NCBI RefSeq assembly: GCF_003967015.1
Contig: NZ_AP017560.1
Location: 1,798,001 to 1,862,000, forward strand
DNA length: 64,000 nucleotides
Direction: 5' to 3'
Source: Pseudanabaena sp. ABRG5-3
GTDB lineage: Bacteria; Cyanobacteriota; Cyanobacteriia; Pseudanabaenales; Pseudanabaenaceae
The first letter of the stretch is position 1, and every line of letters starts with the position of its first letter. The notes beneath the pieces were generated by a model. It made no database searches, was not told the DNA's origin, and saw only the letters and a program-made list of their open reading frames with translations. Below, piece after piece: positions 18,764-28,332 of the stretch. The translations under genes and the position numbers were made by a program.

Positions 18764-19786
18764 ATGTTTACACTAGAAAACCCCCTCGTCATGCTGTACG
18801 TGAGATTAATTGGGTGGACTGTATTGGGCTATGTATTAGGAAAACTCCTACCCAAGGTCTACACCACATATCTTGGCAAAGCCTTACTATTTGTGGGAGT
18901 TCCCATTGGTATTGTTTCTTTCTTACGTCAAGCCGATTTGTCAGGATGGATTGTCATTGCTCCAACTACCGCTTGGGTGGCTATTTTTGTCGGCGCAGGC
19001 TTGGCTTGGATTTGGATCGATCTAGGAGTGAGCGATGAAAGATTTAGAGCTTTGTCAAGGGGGATCACATCACGAGAGAAGACAGTTGAAACGGCTTCAG
19101 GTACAACTACAACCTTAGAACAGGAAAGTGCGTGGTCGGGACCCACTCAAGGGAGCTTTTTGCTTGCCATGACTTTAGGGAATACGGCTTTTATGGGATA
19201 TCCCGTCAGTCTTGCCCTAGTAGGTCCACAATATTTCGCATGGTCTTTGTTTTATGACTTGATTGGTTCCACGATCGCTGCCTATTCAGTGGGAATTGCG
19301 CTAGCCAGTCGTTTTGGTAGTGCAGCAGGAAACCAACCGAAACCCAACCCGTTTATATCAATGGCAAAGACTCCAGCCCTATGGAGTTTACCAGTTGGAG
19401 TGGGAATGAGGTTTGTATCATTGCCGACTGTAGTGGTTTCAGGAATGAGTACGATCGCATGGACAACTGTTACCTTGTCACTAGTCATGATCGGGATGCA
19501 GCTAAGTCAGCTACGAACTCTCAAAAACATCAAAAAAGCCCTTACTTGTCTATCAATCAAAATGTTACTCACCCCTTTAGTGGTGGGTACAGGACTAATG
19601 TTTTTTGGAGTAACAGGAGAACCTCGTCTAGCAATGGTTTTACAAATGGCAATGCCACCAGCTTTTTCCACATTGGTGATCGCTCAAGCCTATAACCTTG
19701 ATCGTGATTTAACAGTGACAACTTTAGCTTTTGGCGTAGTTCTTCTGTTATTTACAATCCCCATTTGGTTATGGTTATTTTCATAG
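18764..19786 (+). CDS. AEC-family transporter (auxin efflux carrier-like permease)
   Basis: 340 residues with about nine or ten membrane segments, two five-helix halves, and a polar loop near residues 90-125. AEC members move organic acids such as malate or malonate, or auxin-like acids. SLALVGPQYFAWSLFYDLIGS and the C-terminal PPAFSTLVIAQAYNLDRDL are typical of the family. It follows the SDR gene by 80 bases, so it may export or import the substrate or product of the cupin/SDR pair. Confidence 0.85.
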   Translation: MFTLENPLVMLYVRLIGWTVLGYVLGKLLPKVYTTYLGKALLFVGVPIGIVSFLRQADLSGWIVIAPTTAWVAIFVGAGLAWIWIDLGVSDERFRALSRGITSREKTVETASGTTTTLEQESAWSGPTQGSFLLAMTLGNTAFMGYPVSLALVGPQYFAWSLFYDLIGSTIAAYSVGIALASRFGSAAGNQPKPNPFISMAKTPALWSLPVGVGMRFVSLPTVVVSGMSTIAWTTVTLSLVMIGMQLSQLRTLKNIKKALTCLSIKMLLTPLVVGTGLMFFGVTGEPRLAMVLQMAMPPAFSTLVIAQAYNLDRDLTVTTLAFGVVLLLFTIPIWLWLFS

Positions 19787-19850
19787 AAAGATACTTAAAA
19801 AATATATGTAATTACAAATACATGCTTGCGGCATAAAAATCAGTTGACTG

Positions 19851-19869
19851 ACATATTTGTGGAATATGT
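19851..19869. promoter_or_regulatory. Perfect inverted repeat upstream of dehydrogenase gene
   Basis: acatatt-tgtgg-aatatgt, 7-bp arms with a 5-base spacer, between a TTGACT (19844) and TATAGT (about 19871). It has the form of an operator lying between possible -35 and -10 boxes, though their spacing (about 21) is long. Confidence 0.4.
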
Positions 19870-19955
19870 GTATAGTTTATAAGCATTATAGACACAGTCA
19901 AAGGCTTTGTCAGGAATGAAAATTCAGATAAAAGTTAATCAAGCGAAATAAATAA

Positions 19956-20891
19956 ATGGCAAAATTACTGATCAGCACTTCTTCTTTCGATCTGAAAAAC
20001 AATCCAACATTGCAGAATTTGCAAAACCAAGGATTTGAAATTGTTTTAAATCCCTATGGTAGGAAATTGAAAGAATCAGAACTTGTAGAACTTCTTGATG
20101 ATGATGTTGTTGGTATGATTGCGGGTGTAGAGCCAATAACTCGCGATGTTCTCTCTTCCGCTAAGTCTTTAAAAGTAATTTCGCGTTGTGGGATTGGAAC
20201 TGATAGTGTTGATCTCGTAGCAGCAGAAGAAATGGGTATTCCTGTTCATATCACACCCACAGCCCCAGTAATTGCGGTGGCTGAACTAACAGTAAGTTTA
20301 ATCCTTGCTACCTTAAGACGTATTTCAGAAGCTGATCGCCTGCTCCGCGCAGGTACGTGGAAACCTTTAATGGGTAGGCTATTGGCATCTCAAGTAGTCG
20401 GGCTATTGGGCTATGGAAGAGTTGGTAATCGGGTAGGACAACTTCTCAAAGCTTTTGGATCGAAGAGAATTGCCTATGATATTTTCTGCGATTCCCTGTT
20501 TGCCGATACAGTTTGTGTTTCATCTTTAGATGAATTTCTTAAATTAGCCACTGTAGTTACAATTCACATTCCCTACAATGCTACTAACCATCATTTAATT
20601 AATCGAGAATTTATCAGCAAGATGCAGGTAGGTAGCATTTTAATCAATACGGCTAGAGGTGGGATTATTGATGAAGATGCTTTATATGATGCCCTAGTGT
20701 CAGGTCATTTAGCAGGTGCAGCCCTTGATGTATTTGAAGAGGAACCATATTCTGGAAAACTGCTAAGCCTGCCGCAAGTAATCTCGACTCCACATATGGG
20801 TTCCTATGCTAAAGAAGCCCGAACGCAGATGGAAGAAGAAGCATCTCACAATCTTTTTGAGAGCCTTGTAAGTTTTGGTTTAGCTAAATAA
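19956..20891 (+). CDS. D-isomer-specific 2-hydroxyacid dehydrogenase
   Basis: 311 residues, shorter than biosynthetic SerA because it lacks an ACT domain. The Rossmann motif LLGYGRVGNRVGQLL, catalytic Arg in INTARGGIIDEDAL, the Glu in DVFEEEPY and His in STPHMGSYAKEA make it a complete NAD-dependent enzyme of the phosphoglycerate dehydrogenase-like group. The HAD phosphatase gene follows after one terminator-like hairpin. Exact substrate unknown; phosphoglycerate or a related hydroxyacid is plausible. Confidence 0.88.
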   Translation: MAKLLISTSSFDLKNNPTLQNLQNQGFEIVLNPYGRKLKESELVELLDDDVVGMIAGVEPITRDVLSSAKSLKVISRCGIGTDSVDLVAAEEMGIPVHITPTAPVIAVAELTVSLILATLRRISEADRLLRAGTWKPLMGRLLASQVVGLLGYGRVGNRVGQLLKAFGSKRIAYDIFCDSLFADTVCVSSLDEFLKLATVVTIHIPYNATNHHLINREFISKMQVGSILINTARGGIIDEDALYDALVSGHLAGAALDVFEEEPYSGKLLSLPQVISTPHMGSYAKEARTQMEEEASHNLFESLVSFGLAK

Positions 20892-20932
20892 TGAAGAGGG
20901 GGGACGCTAAACGTCCCCCCTCTTCATTATTT
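20892..20932. terminator. Hairpin between dehydrogenase and phosphatase genes
   Basis: Perfect stem aagaggggggacg-ctaaa-cgtcccccctctt, beginning at the stop codon of the dehydrogenase gene. It may attenuate transcription into the HAD gene. Confidence 0.65.
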
Positions 20933-20957
20933 ATGGGAAGTTTTTATGGGAAATATT

Positions 20958-21608
20958 ATGAAAAAGTATGATGCGATTGTGTTTGATTTTGATGGAGTTC
21001 TAGTTGAATCTGTAGATGTTAAGACTAAAGCCTTTGCGACCCTATATCGCGAATATGGCGATCGCATTGTTCAACAGGTTGTGGACTACCATCTTCTTCA
21101 TGGGGGGATATCGCGATTTGAAAAATTTCGTTATTACCAAGAAGTACTACTGGGTAAACCCTTAACTAAAGAAGAAGAAATCCAACTGGGCGATCGCTTC
21201 TCACAGTATGTCGAAGATGCAGTAGTATCAGCGCCCTATGTGTTAGGAGCTGATGATTTTCTCGAAAATCATTATCAATCAATTCCTTTATTTGTTGCCT
21301 CTGGTACTCCAGATGAAGAATTGAAACGGATTGTGTCACGCCGTAACATGAACCATTATTTTGTCTCTGTACATGGTTCTCCTGCTAAAAAAGGCGCTAT
21401 TATTCAAGATATTTTAAAAACTCACGGATTTAAACCTGATCGCGTGTTAATGGTTGGCGATGCGATCGCTGATTATGAAGGGGCGATCTTTGCAGATGTA
21501 AAATTTGTAGGCAGGGTAATGCAATATCCTGAAGCCGAACCATTTATCGTAGGGACTTTAGTTGTGCCAGATTTAGCTGATCTAGGGGCTATTATAGATG
21601 GTGCTTAA
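20958..21608 (+). CDS. HAD-superfamily hydrolase (phosphatase-like)
   Basis: 216 residues from ATG 20958, giving MKKYDAIVFDFDGVLVES; an in-frame ATG at 20946 is also possible, and both have GGGA upstream. Motif I is DFDGVLVES, motif II is in VASGTP, motif III Lys is in SPAKKGAI, and motif IV is GDAIADYEGA, with an alpha-helical cap between (phosphoglycolate-phosphatase-like). It probably dephosphorylates a small sugar or hydroxyacid phosphate linked to the upstream dehydrogenase. Confidence 0.87.
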   Translation: MKKYDAIVFDFDGVLVESVDVKTKAFATLYREYGDRIVQQVVDYHLLHGGISRFEKFRYYQEVLLGKPLTKEEEIQLGDRFSQYVEDAVVSAPYVLGADDFLENHYQSIPLFVASGTPDEELKRIVSRRNMNHYFVSVHGSPAKKGAIIQDILKTHGFKPDRVLMVGDAIADYEGAIFADVKFVGRVMQYPEAEPFIVGTLVVPDLADLGAIIDGA

Positions 21609-21668
21609 AGCGCCCTAATAATAAGCTTCTAGGAACTTATTTTGCTTATTCCTTAATTTTAAAAATCT

Positions 21669-23039
21669 ATGCGTCGTCGTCAGTTTAATCAGCTATCACT
21701 ATTTCTTGCAGGACTGGGGTTGGCATCCTGTAGTGATTCCGCAGTCTTAAATTATCGAGTTCCAGAAAAAACTTCTAAGTTTCGCGTCTGGTGGATTCAA
21801 AGCTTCTATCCTGCTGAGACTGAGGCACTTTCACAAATTGTTGCAGAGTGGGAAAAAAATAATAACACAAAGGTAGAAATTACTTTTTATAACGATGGTT
21901 CTGTTAACCGTGATGCCGAAAATGCGCTGAATAACGGTAATCCACCTGATATCCTCTTCAGCAATACTGCTGAATTTGCGCTCTATCCCAAATTGGCATG
22001 GCAAAACAAGTTAGTAGATGTGACCGACGTTGTAGAACCTGTCAAAAGCCTATTTAGTCCGATCGCTCTGAAAGCGGTATCCTACAAAAACAGTACAAAC
22101 GATAAACGTAGTTACTATGCTGTACCGATCGCCCAGCTAGCAGCAGGCTTACATTATTGGCGGGATCTACTGACAGATGTGGGGCTAAGCGATACGAGTA
22201 TTCCGAAGGATTGGGATGGCTTTTGGCAGTTTTGGGAAACAGCTCAGGATCGGGTAAAAGGTAAAGACAAAAAAGATATTTATGGTATTGCCTTACCGAT
22301 GTCTGCTGAAGCTACAGATACAATCTTTATGTTTGAGCAGTTTCTCGAAGCCTATGGGGCAGACTTACTAGATGATAATGGTCAACTCAAAGCTGATGAT
22401 CCCGACAACCGCAAGGCAATTATTGCAGCCTTAAGCAAATACGCTGGATTCTATAAGAGTGGGCATGTTCCTCCCAAAGCAACTCAATGGACTGATGCGG
22501 ACAACAATCAGGTATTCCTAAGTAAAAATTCATTCATGACGGCAAATCCGGGGCTATCGATCCCTGCGTCCCAACAGTTTGATCCCTTGGTTTACAACAA
22601 AAAACTAGTAACTACAGAATGGCCCCTAGCTCCTAGTGGTAAGCCTCTTAACTACTTAGTGGCAGTAAAGCAGGCTGTGATTTTTGCGAACTCCAGTAAT
22701 CAAGGTATGGCTAAAAGTTTGTTGTCCCATATCATCCAACCAAATAATCTCCTGACATATTTAAAAGGAGCAGGCGGTCGATATTTCCCAACTATGCCAA
22801 AATTATTGGAAGACCCATATTATAAGGACTCTCAAGATCCACATATCCTCACAGCAACCAAACAATTTCAGAATAATAGTTCTTTCTATACAGCCCAGAA
22901 TCCTGCCTATGCCGAAGTTGGCGCACAACAGATATGGGGCAAAGCGATTAGATCAATCGCTAGTGGAAATGCAACGCCTGAACAAGCCGCCGAAAATGCG
23001 ATCGCCCAAATCAAAAATATTTTTGCTCAGTGGAAATGA
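21669..23039 (+). CDS. Extracellular solute-binding lipoprotein (sugar ABC type)
   Basis: 456 residues. The N-terminus has RRRQF and a lipobox ending at Cys21 (GLASC), so it should be a membrane-anchored lipoprotein; the arginines with a following hydrophobic core could indicate Tat export. The rest is family-1 solute-binding fold (EIVAEWEKN-like helix, NGNPPDILFSNTAEFALY, KDWDGFWQFWETAQ). No permease or ATPase is adjacent; a dCache-like hybrid kinase starts nine bases downstream. It may feed ligand information to that kinase, or serve a transporter encoded elsewhere. Confidence 0.9.
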   Translation: MRRRQFNQLSLFLAGLGLASCSDSAVLNYRVPEKTSKFRVWWIQSFYPAETEALSQIVAEWEKNNNTKVEITFYNDGSVNRDAENALNNGNPPDILFSNTAEFALYPKLAWQNKLVDVTDVVEPVKSLFSPIALKAVSYKNSTNDKRSYYAVPIAQLAAGLHYWRDLLTDVGLSDTSIPKDWDGFWQFWETAQDRVKGKDKKDIYGIALPMSAEATDTIFMFEQFLEAYGADLLDDNGQLKADDPDNRKAIIAALSKYAGFYKSGHVPPKATQWTDADNNQVFLSKNSFMTANPGLSIPASQQFDPLVYNKKLVTTEWPLAPSGKPLNYLVAVKQAVIFANSSNQGMAKSLLSHIIQPNNLLTYLKGAGGRYFPTMPKLLEDPYYKDSQDPHILTATKQFQNNSSFYTAQNPAYAEVGAQQIWGKAIRSIASGNATPEQAAENAIAQIKNIFAQWK

Positions 23040-23048
23040 GGATAGAAA

Positions 23049-26000
23049 ATGTTCAACTTAATTAAGAAACGTTTGCTGCTCCAACTAGTGGGCTACTTTT
23101 CGATTCTATCGATTGTCACCGTTCTCCTAGTGGCGGTTAGTGCCAATGTCCGTAGTCGCGAAGCTCTCAGGCGTTCAGCTATTGATCGTTTAGACGTTGC
23201 CACATCTCTTAAGGAATCTCAGGTTAATCAATGGGTTGACAATCAACGTCGGGACGTGATTTTAATGACCCAGTTGCCAGACTTGCTGATCAATTCTGAA
23301 ATCGCTTTTACCAAAGATCGCGAATCACCAGAATATAAAACGGCGACCGAATCGATACGCAAGTTTATGGCGGATATATCCTTAGTAAAATCGAATATTC
23401 GCCAAATTTCAATTCTCACCAATAACGGGATTACGATTGTTTCCACCGATAAACAGAAAGAAGGAAAATATCAGCCTCTCGGTAATACAACCACTTACTT
23501 TACCCGCGATCAGTCCCGTGTGATTGTGCCTAACTTTTATATTTCGCCTATTTCAGGAAAAGCGGCGATGACCTTTGCTGCACCTTTATCTAATAAAGCA
23601 GGCGATCGCATTGGTGTTGTGGCGGTTGATCTCGATCTCCAAGGGGTTGATGATATTATCCGTAAAAACACAGGTTTGGGTAATAGTGGTGAAACTTATG
23701 TGGTAGGAAGATTAGCTTCCAAAAATATTCTACTTTCAGGGGGAGGAGCAGAGAGTCAGGAACTCTCTAAAGATATTAAAAGTGAAGGAATTACGGCTGC
23801 GGCTCTAGGCAAAGATGGGGAAGGTCTGTATCGTAACTATAAAAATGTTCCTGTCTTAGGAAGCTTTATCTGGATTGACAATCTCAATCTTGCTTTACTC
23901 GCGGAAATATCACAGTCCGAAGCTTTTGAACCAGCCGATCGCCTCGCACGGGATATTTTACTGATTGGGCTGAGTTCCGCAGGTATTTTGTTAACGGCTG
24001 TATATTTAATTGCCCGTCGCATTTCCCAGCCAATTTTGGCGATCGCTGATGCAGCAAACCAAGTCTCTGGTGGCAATTTGAATTCGCAAGCGCCTGTGTT
24101 GACTGAGGATGAAATTGGCATTTTGGCGATCGCGTTTAATCAAATGACATCGCAACTGAAAGCTTCAGGCGAACAGCTCGCGGACTATAGCCGCACCCTA
24201 GAGCAGAAGGTTGAGCAGCGTACTAGTGAGATCAAGGCGATTATCGACAACATGGTTGATGGCTTGGTGGTAGTTGATGGCGAGGATCAGATTACCCAAT
24301 TTAACCCTGCGATCGCTGGCATGATTGGGGTTAGTAGTAAAGCGATCGCTAGCTCCGAGAATTACAAAGAAATCTTTAAAGGAGAGGAAATCGCCAATAT
24401 CATCGCTAGCACTAGAGAAAACCCGAGACAAGTTTTTAGTGCTGAGTTTGCACTACCTGATCGTCGTACAGGCAAAGCTGTTGCGACTTCTATCTTTAGA
24501 GAAGTTGAGGGATCGGCTTGGTTTGGTGACGTAGTCCGAAGCGGAGGAGTTAATGCACCTGCCAATGATGAGGAAACTGAAGCTCCAGAGTTATCTACCT
24601 TAGGGGTAAATTATCTCGGTACTGTCATCTTAATTCGTGATATTACGGCGGAGAAAGAAGTAGATCGTATGAAGACGGACTTCATCTCAACGGTATCCCA
24701 TGAACTGAGAACTCCACTGACCTCTGTACTAGGTTTTGCCAAATTAATTCAAAAGAAACTTGATGAATCAATCTTTCCATTAATCCAAACCGATGATAAG
24801 AAAGTCAAGAGAAGTGTACGCCAAGTTACAGAAAATATTGAAATCATTGTCTCCGAGGGAACCCGACTTACGAAATTAATTAACGAAGTCCTAGATGTTG
24901 CCAAAATAGAAGCTGGCAAAATGCAATGGAATATGGATATCATCTCTATTACAGAAGTGATAGATCGGGCATTTTCCGCAACTTCCGCATTATTTGAGCA
25001 AAAAAATTTAATGCCAGTTCGCGAAATTGCAGAAAATTTAGCAAATATCAATGGTGACAAGGATCGACTTATCCAAGTTGTCATTAACTTGATCTCTAAT
25101 GCCGTTAAATTTACCGAAAAAGGCAGTGTTACCTGTCGAGTTGTGCAAGATAATCAATCAATCATCGTCAGTGTTGTCGATCAAGGTGTCGGTATTTCTG
25201 AATCCGATCAGCCTAAGGTATTTGAGAAGTTTAAACAGGTTGGAGATACACTTACCGACAAACCTCAAGGTACAGGTTTAGGCTTGCCAATTTCTAGGGA
25301 AATCATTGAGCATCATGGCGGTAAGATTTGGGTAGAGAGTGAACTTGGTAAGGGCAGCACTTTCTCTTTTAGTATTCCCATCGCTCAAAAAACGGAAGTA
25401 GAAAATAAAGCCCAAATTCCCTCGATTAATTTTGATATTCTGATCGAACAACTGAAAAAACGTGTGATGTTAGAGCCTCAACCCGAAGAACATCTTACGG
25501 AGGGAACAGGGAAAAAAATCTTGGTTATTGATGATGATCCCAGCATTCGGAGCCTACTCAGACAGGAGCTAGAGGCAAAGGGATATGTAATCTACGAAGC
25601 TGAGAATGGTCAAGAAGCAATTACTAAGGTGCGTGAAGTTCGCCCTGATCTGATTACCCTTGATATCATTATGCAGGGCATCACTGGCTATGATGTTGCT
25701 TCCATTCTCAAATCCGATCCTGTTACAATCAACATTCCCATTATTATCGTGTCTGTGATTGATGATAAAAATCGAGGCTTACGTCTCGGAATTGATAGCT
25801 ATGTAACGAAGCCCGTTGATATGGCAATCTTACTGCGAGAAGTTGATTTGCTATTGACCAGCAAAACATCTACAGGCAAAAGAATTTTGGTGGTTGATGA
25901 TAACTTTGTTTCGATTAGTTTGTTAGTGGAAATGCTCCAAAATCAAGGGTTTATCCCTTTGACTATTTCTCCTAACGATGATTTACGCGCTAATGTGTTG

Positions 26001-26114
26001 GCATTGCAACCAGACATTATTATTGCTAGCACTAAGCTGGCTCAACAGGTACAATCTCTGCGTACTGAGCAGAGTATGGAGCATATTCGCTTTTTATTGA
26101 TTTCTGAAGGATAG
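23049..26114 (+). CDS. Membrane hybrid histidine kinase with receiver and degenerate receiver
   Basis: 1021 residues. Membrane helix (about 10-32), dCache-like sensor, second helix (about 300-322), HAMP, PAS (about 395-530, with an inserted acidic stretch), HisKA with His551 in [10 protein letters not shown], HATPase ([31 protein letters not shown]), then a complete receiver ([20 protein letters not shown]) and a second receiver ([10 protein letters not shown]) whose phospho-Asp region reads [10 protein letters not shown] without the acceptor Asp, so it is probably a pseudo-receiver. It is tightly coupled to the upstream binding-protein gene. Confidence 0.92.
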   Translation: MFNLIKKRLLLQLVGYFSILSIVTVLLVAVSANVRSREALRRSAIDRLDVATSLKESQVNQWVDNQRRDVILMTQLPDLLINSEIAFTKDRESPEYKTATESIRKFMADISLVKSNIRQISILTNNGITIVSTDKQKEGKYQPLGNTTTYFTRDQSRVIVPNFYISPISGKAAMTFAAPLSNKAGDRIGVVAVDLDLQGVDDIIRKNTGLGNSGETYVVGRLASKNILLSGGGAESQELSKDIKSEGITAAALGKDGEGLYRNYKNVPVLGSFIWIDNLNLALLAEISQSEAFEPADRLARDILLIGLSSAGILLTAVYLIARRISQPILAIADAANQVSGGNLNSQAPVLTEDEIGILAIAFNQMTSQLKASGEQLADYSRTLEQKVEQRTSEIKAIIDNMVDGLVVVDGEDQITQFNPAIAGMIGVSSKAIASSENYKEIFKGEEIANIIASTRENPRQVFSAEFALPDRRTGKAVATSIFREVEGSAWFGDVVRSGGVNAPANDEETEAPELSTLGVNYLGTVILIRDITAEKEVDRMKTDFISTVSHELRTPLTSVLGFAKLIQKKLDESIFPLIQTDDKKVKRSVRQVTENIEIIVSEGTRLTKLINEVLDVAKIEAGKMQWNMDIISITEVIDRAFSATSALFEQKNLMPVREIAENLANINGDKDRLIQVVINLISNAVKFTEKGSVTCRVVQDNQSIIVSVVDQGVGISESDQPKVFEKFKQVGDTLTDKPQGTGLGLPISREIIEHHGGKIWVESELGKGSTFSFSIPIAQKTEVENKAQIPSINFDILIEQLKKRVMLEPQPEEHLTEGTGKKILVIDDDPSIRSLLRQELEAKGYVIYEAENGQEAITKVREVRPDLITLDIIMQGITGYDVASILKSDPVTINIPIIIVSVIDDKNRGLRLGIDSYVTKPVDMAILLREVDLLLTSKTSTGKRILVVDDNFVSISLLVEMLQNQGFIPLTISPNDDLRANVLALQPDIIIASTKLAQQVQSLRTEQSMEHIRFLLISEG

Positions 26115-26138
26115 TTGCAAATCTTGGCTCTAGGCATT

Positions 26139-26663
26139 ATGAGCCTTATCAAAAATATGATTGAAAATTGGGTAAATCAGCAACGTAAAGTACTCGGAAC
26201 TGTAATAGCGATCGCTGTTTTGGCAAATCTGCCTAGTTCTGTAAATGCGGAAACCTATATTAATAATCGGGTTTGTCCTGCGGATTTCCCTAGTTTAAGT
26301 AAAGCCTTGGCTAAGGATTTGCCTGATTATCTCAATCGTGCTTATATTCGCTTACGCATTAAACGGGAAGTTATGACCATTAGCCAGCCCGAACTTGAGC
26401 CTTTGCCCCTTGCCCCCGATCAACCACGCGATCGCCTACCCCAGCAGATTTTCTTGTCAATGTTGGAGAGACAGACAGGCCGAAGTGAAACTTCCCAACG
26501 AGCCTATTGGTTATTTGTAGTTCCTACTTCTAACGGATGGCGATTAGCGATGGCGTTTATGCGAATTGGACAAGCTCCACCAACAGATGTTAGTGATGCC
26601 GCGATCGCTGATGCCACAAACAAGTGGTTACGGGACTATTGCGATCCTCGCTATCAGTTATAG
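26139..26663 (+). CDS. Secreted protein of unknown function
   Basis: 174 residues from ATG 26139; a TTG at 26115, directly abutting the kinase stop, would extend it by eight. A signal peptide is visible (VLGTVIAIAVLANLPSSVNAETY). The mature part has two cysteines (RVCPADF and DYCDPRY) that could form a disulfide, and no domain I recognise. Its position at the end of a binding protein-kinase run suggests a periplasmic role, but nothing more can be said. Confidence 0.7.
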   Translation: MSLIKNMIENWVNQQRKVLGTVIAIAVLANLPSSVNAETYINNRVCPADFPSLSKALAKDLPDYLNRAYIRLRIKREVMTISQPELEPLPLAPDQPRDRLPQQIFLSMLERQTGRSETSQRAYWLFVVPTSNGWRLAMAFMRIGQAPPTDVSDAAIADATNKWLRDYCDPRYQL

Positions 26664-26707
26664 GATAATAAAGGTCGGCTTTGCTGATCTTTATTATTTG
26701 GAACAAT

Positions 26708-28330
26708 ATGTCTTTATTTGCAACTGTGCGATCGCAAATGCCTTTAGAAATTCCAACGCAATTGGAGCGAATGGATGCCTTTTGGCATAGCTATCGGCAG
26801 TTTCAGCAACCAATTCCTCAAGTCGTTGATAGTTCATCAGAGCAATTAGGAGATAAAGACTTTGATGTAATTGTCTGTGGCGGCACATTGGGCATATTTG
26901 TTGCCTGTACATTACAGCAACGAGGATGGAATGTCGCAATCATTGAGCAGGGGATTTTACGGGGCAGAGTGCAGGAATGGAATATTTCTCGCCAAGAGTT
27001 AAATGCTTTTCTAGAACTGGATTTGCTGACAGAGGCAGAACTAGAAACAGCGATCGCCACCATATATAACCCTGCCAGAGTTGGCTTTCAGGGTGGCAAA
27101 GATTTATGGGTAAGGGATATTCTCAATATTGGAGTTGATCCAGTCTATTTGTTAGAAGTTCTTAAGCAGAAATTTTTAGGTGCTGGGGGCAAATTATTAG
27201 AGCAAACTGCATTTCGAGGAGCTAGTACTCATTCTGATGGGATATCTGTAGAAGTGATGACCAAAGAGAATGTGATGACAACAAGAATTACAGGTAGATT
27301 ATTGCTAGATGTAATGGGACATTTCTCTCCAATTGCGAAGCAAGCGCGATCGCTAACACAGGGAAATATCAAGCCCGATGGTGTCTGTATGGTGGTGGGA
27401 AGTTGTGCACAGGGAATGCCTGAAAAATTCTACGGTGACTTGATTTATAGCTTTACGCCTATTCAAAATCAATGCCAATATTTTTGGGAAGCCTTCCCCG
27501 CAAGAGATGGCAGAACCACCTATATGTTTACCTATGTAGATGCTGATCCGCAACGTCCTAGTTTCTCGCAACTGATGGAGGACTATCTATTTTGGTTGCC
27601 GAAATATCAAGAGATCTCACTTTCCCAATTGCAATTCCAGCGTGTTCTATTTGGCTTTTTCCCTTCTTACCAACAAAATCCTTTACAGACCCCTTGGAAT
27701 CGCATTTTACAGGTTGGTGATAGTTCAGGAATGCAGTCTCCCCTTAGTTTTGGAGGATTTGGCGCAATGGTGCGCCATTTGCCCCGCTTAACTAATGGTA
27801 TTGATGCTGCCTTGCATGGTGATTGGCTAGATCAAAAGGATTTGAGATCGCTCCAACCCTATCAGCCCAATCTATCGGTGACTTGGCTATTTCAAAAATC
27901 AATGAGTGTTGCCGTTAATCAGCAGATTGAAAGCGATCGTATTAATTATTTGCTAGGTGTCACATTTACCGCGATGGAGAAATTGGGCGATCAGGTACTC
28001 TCCCCTTTCTTGCAAGATGTGGTGCAATTTCTGCCCCTTGCTCAAACGATGATTGCTATGTCCATTGCTGATCCTGTTTTAGTTCTAAAAATTATGCAGC
28101 ATGTCGGCATTGCCACTTTGCTGAATTGGCTCAAACATTATCTCAGTCTAGGAGCCTATAGCTTTCTTAATCAAATTGGTCAACAGGTCAAACCAGCGGT
28201 CGCCAATCTCTTACCCGAACAGCAATATCAACTCCGTCGGCAAATTGAAGCTTGGCAATATGGGTCAGGTGGTGATTATGCTAACCCCAAGGCTACTGGA
28301 GCGCAAGTGGCTATATCGAACTCACGTTAA
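26708..28330 (+). CDS. cruP: CruA/CruP-family lycopene cyclase-like flavoprotein (CruP-like)
   Basis: 540 residues from ATG 26708, preferred over TTG 26681. A dinucleotide-binding motif VIVCGGTLGIFVACTLQQRGW is followed by IEQGILRGRVQEWNISR, which I recognise from CruA/CruP. Later LLLDVMGHFSPIAKQ and LQVGDSSGMQSPLSFGGFGAM are FAD-domain elements. CruA is a lycopene cyclase; CruP is a paralogue of unsettled role, linked in plants to limiting carotenoid epoxides. I assign CruP rather than CruA from the shape of the N-terminus, with moderate certainty. Confidence 0.72.
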   Translation: MSLFATVRSQMPLEIPTQLERMDAFWHSYRQFQQPIPQVVDSSSEQLGDKDFDVIVCGGTLGIFVACTLQQRGWNVAIIEQGILRGRVQEWNISRQELNAFLELDLLTEAELETAIATIYNPARVGFQGGKDLWVRDILNIGVDPVYLLEVLKQKFLGAGGKLLEQTAFRGASTHSDGISVEVMTKENVMTTRITGRLLLDVMGHFSPIAKQARSLTQGNIKPDGVCMVVGSCAQGMPEKFYGDLIYSFTPIQNQCQYFWEAFPARDGRTTYMFTYVDADPQRPSFSQLMEDYLFWLPKYQEISLSQLQFQRVLFGFFPSYQQNPLQTPWNRILQVGDSSGMQSPLSFGGFGAMVRHLPRLTNGIDAALHGDWLDQKDLRSLQPYQPNLSVTWLFQKSMSVAVNQQIESDRINYLLGVTFTAMEKLGDQVLSPFLQDVVQFLPLAQTMIAMSIADPVLVLKIMQHVGIATLLNWLKHYLSLGAYSFLNQIGQQVKPAVANLLPEQQYQLRRQIEAWQYGSGGDYANPKATGAQVAISNSR

Positions 28331-28332
28331 TT

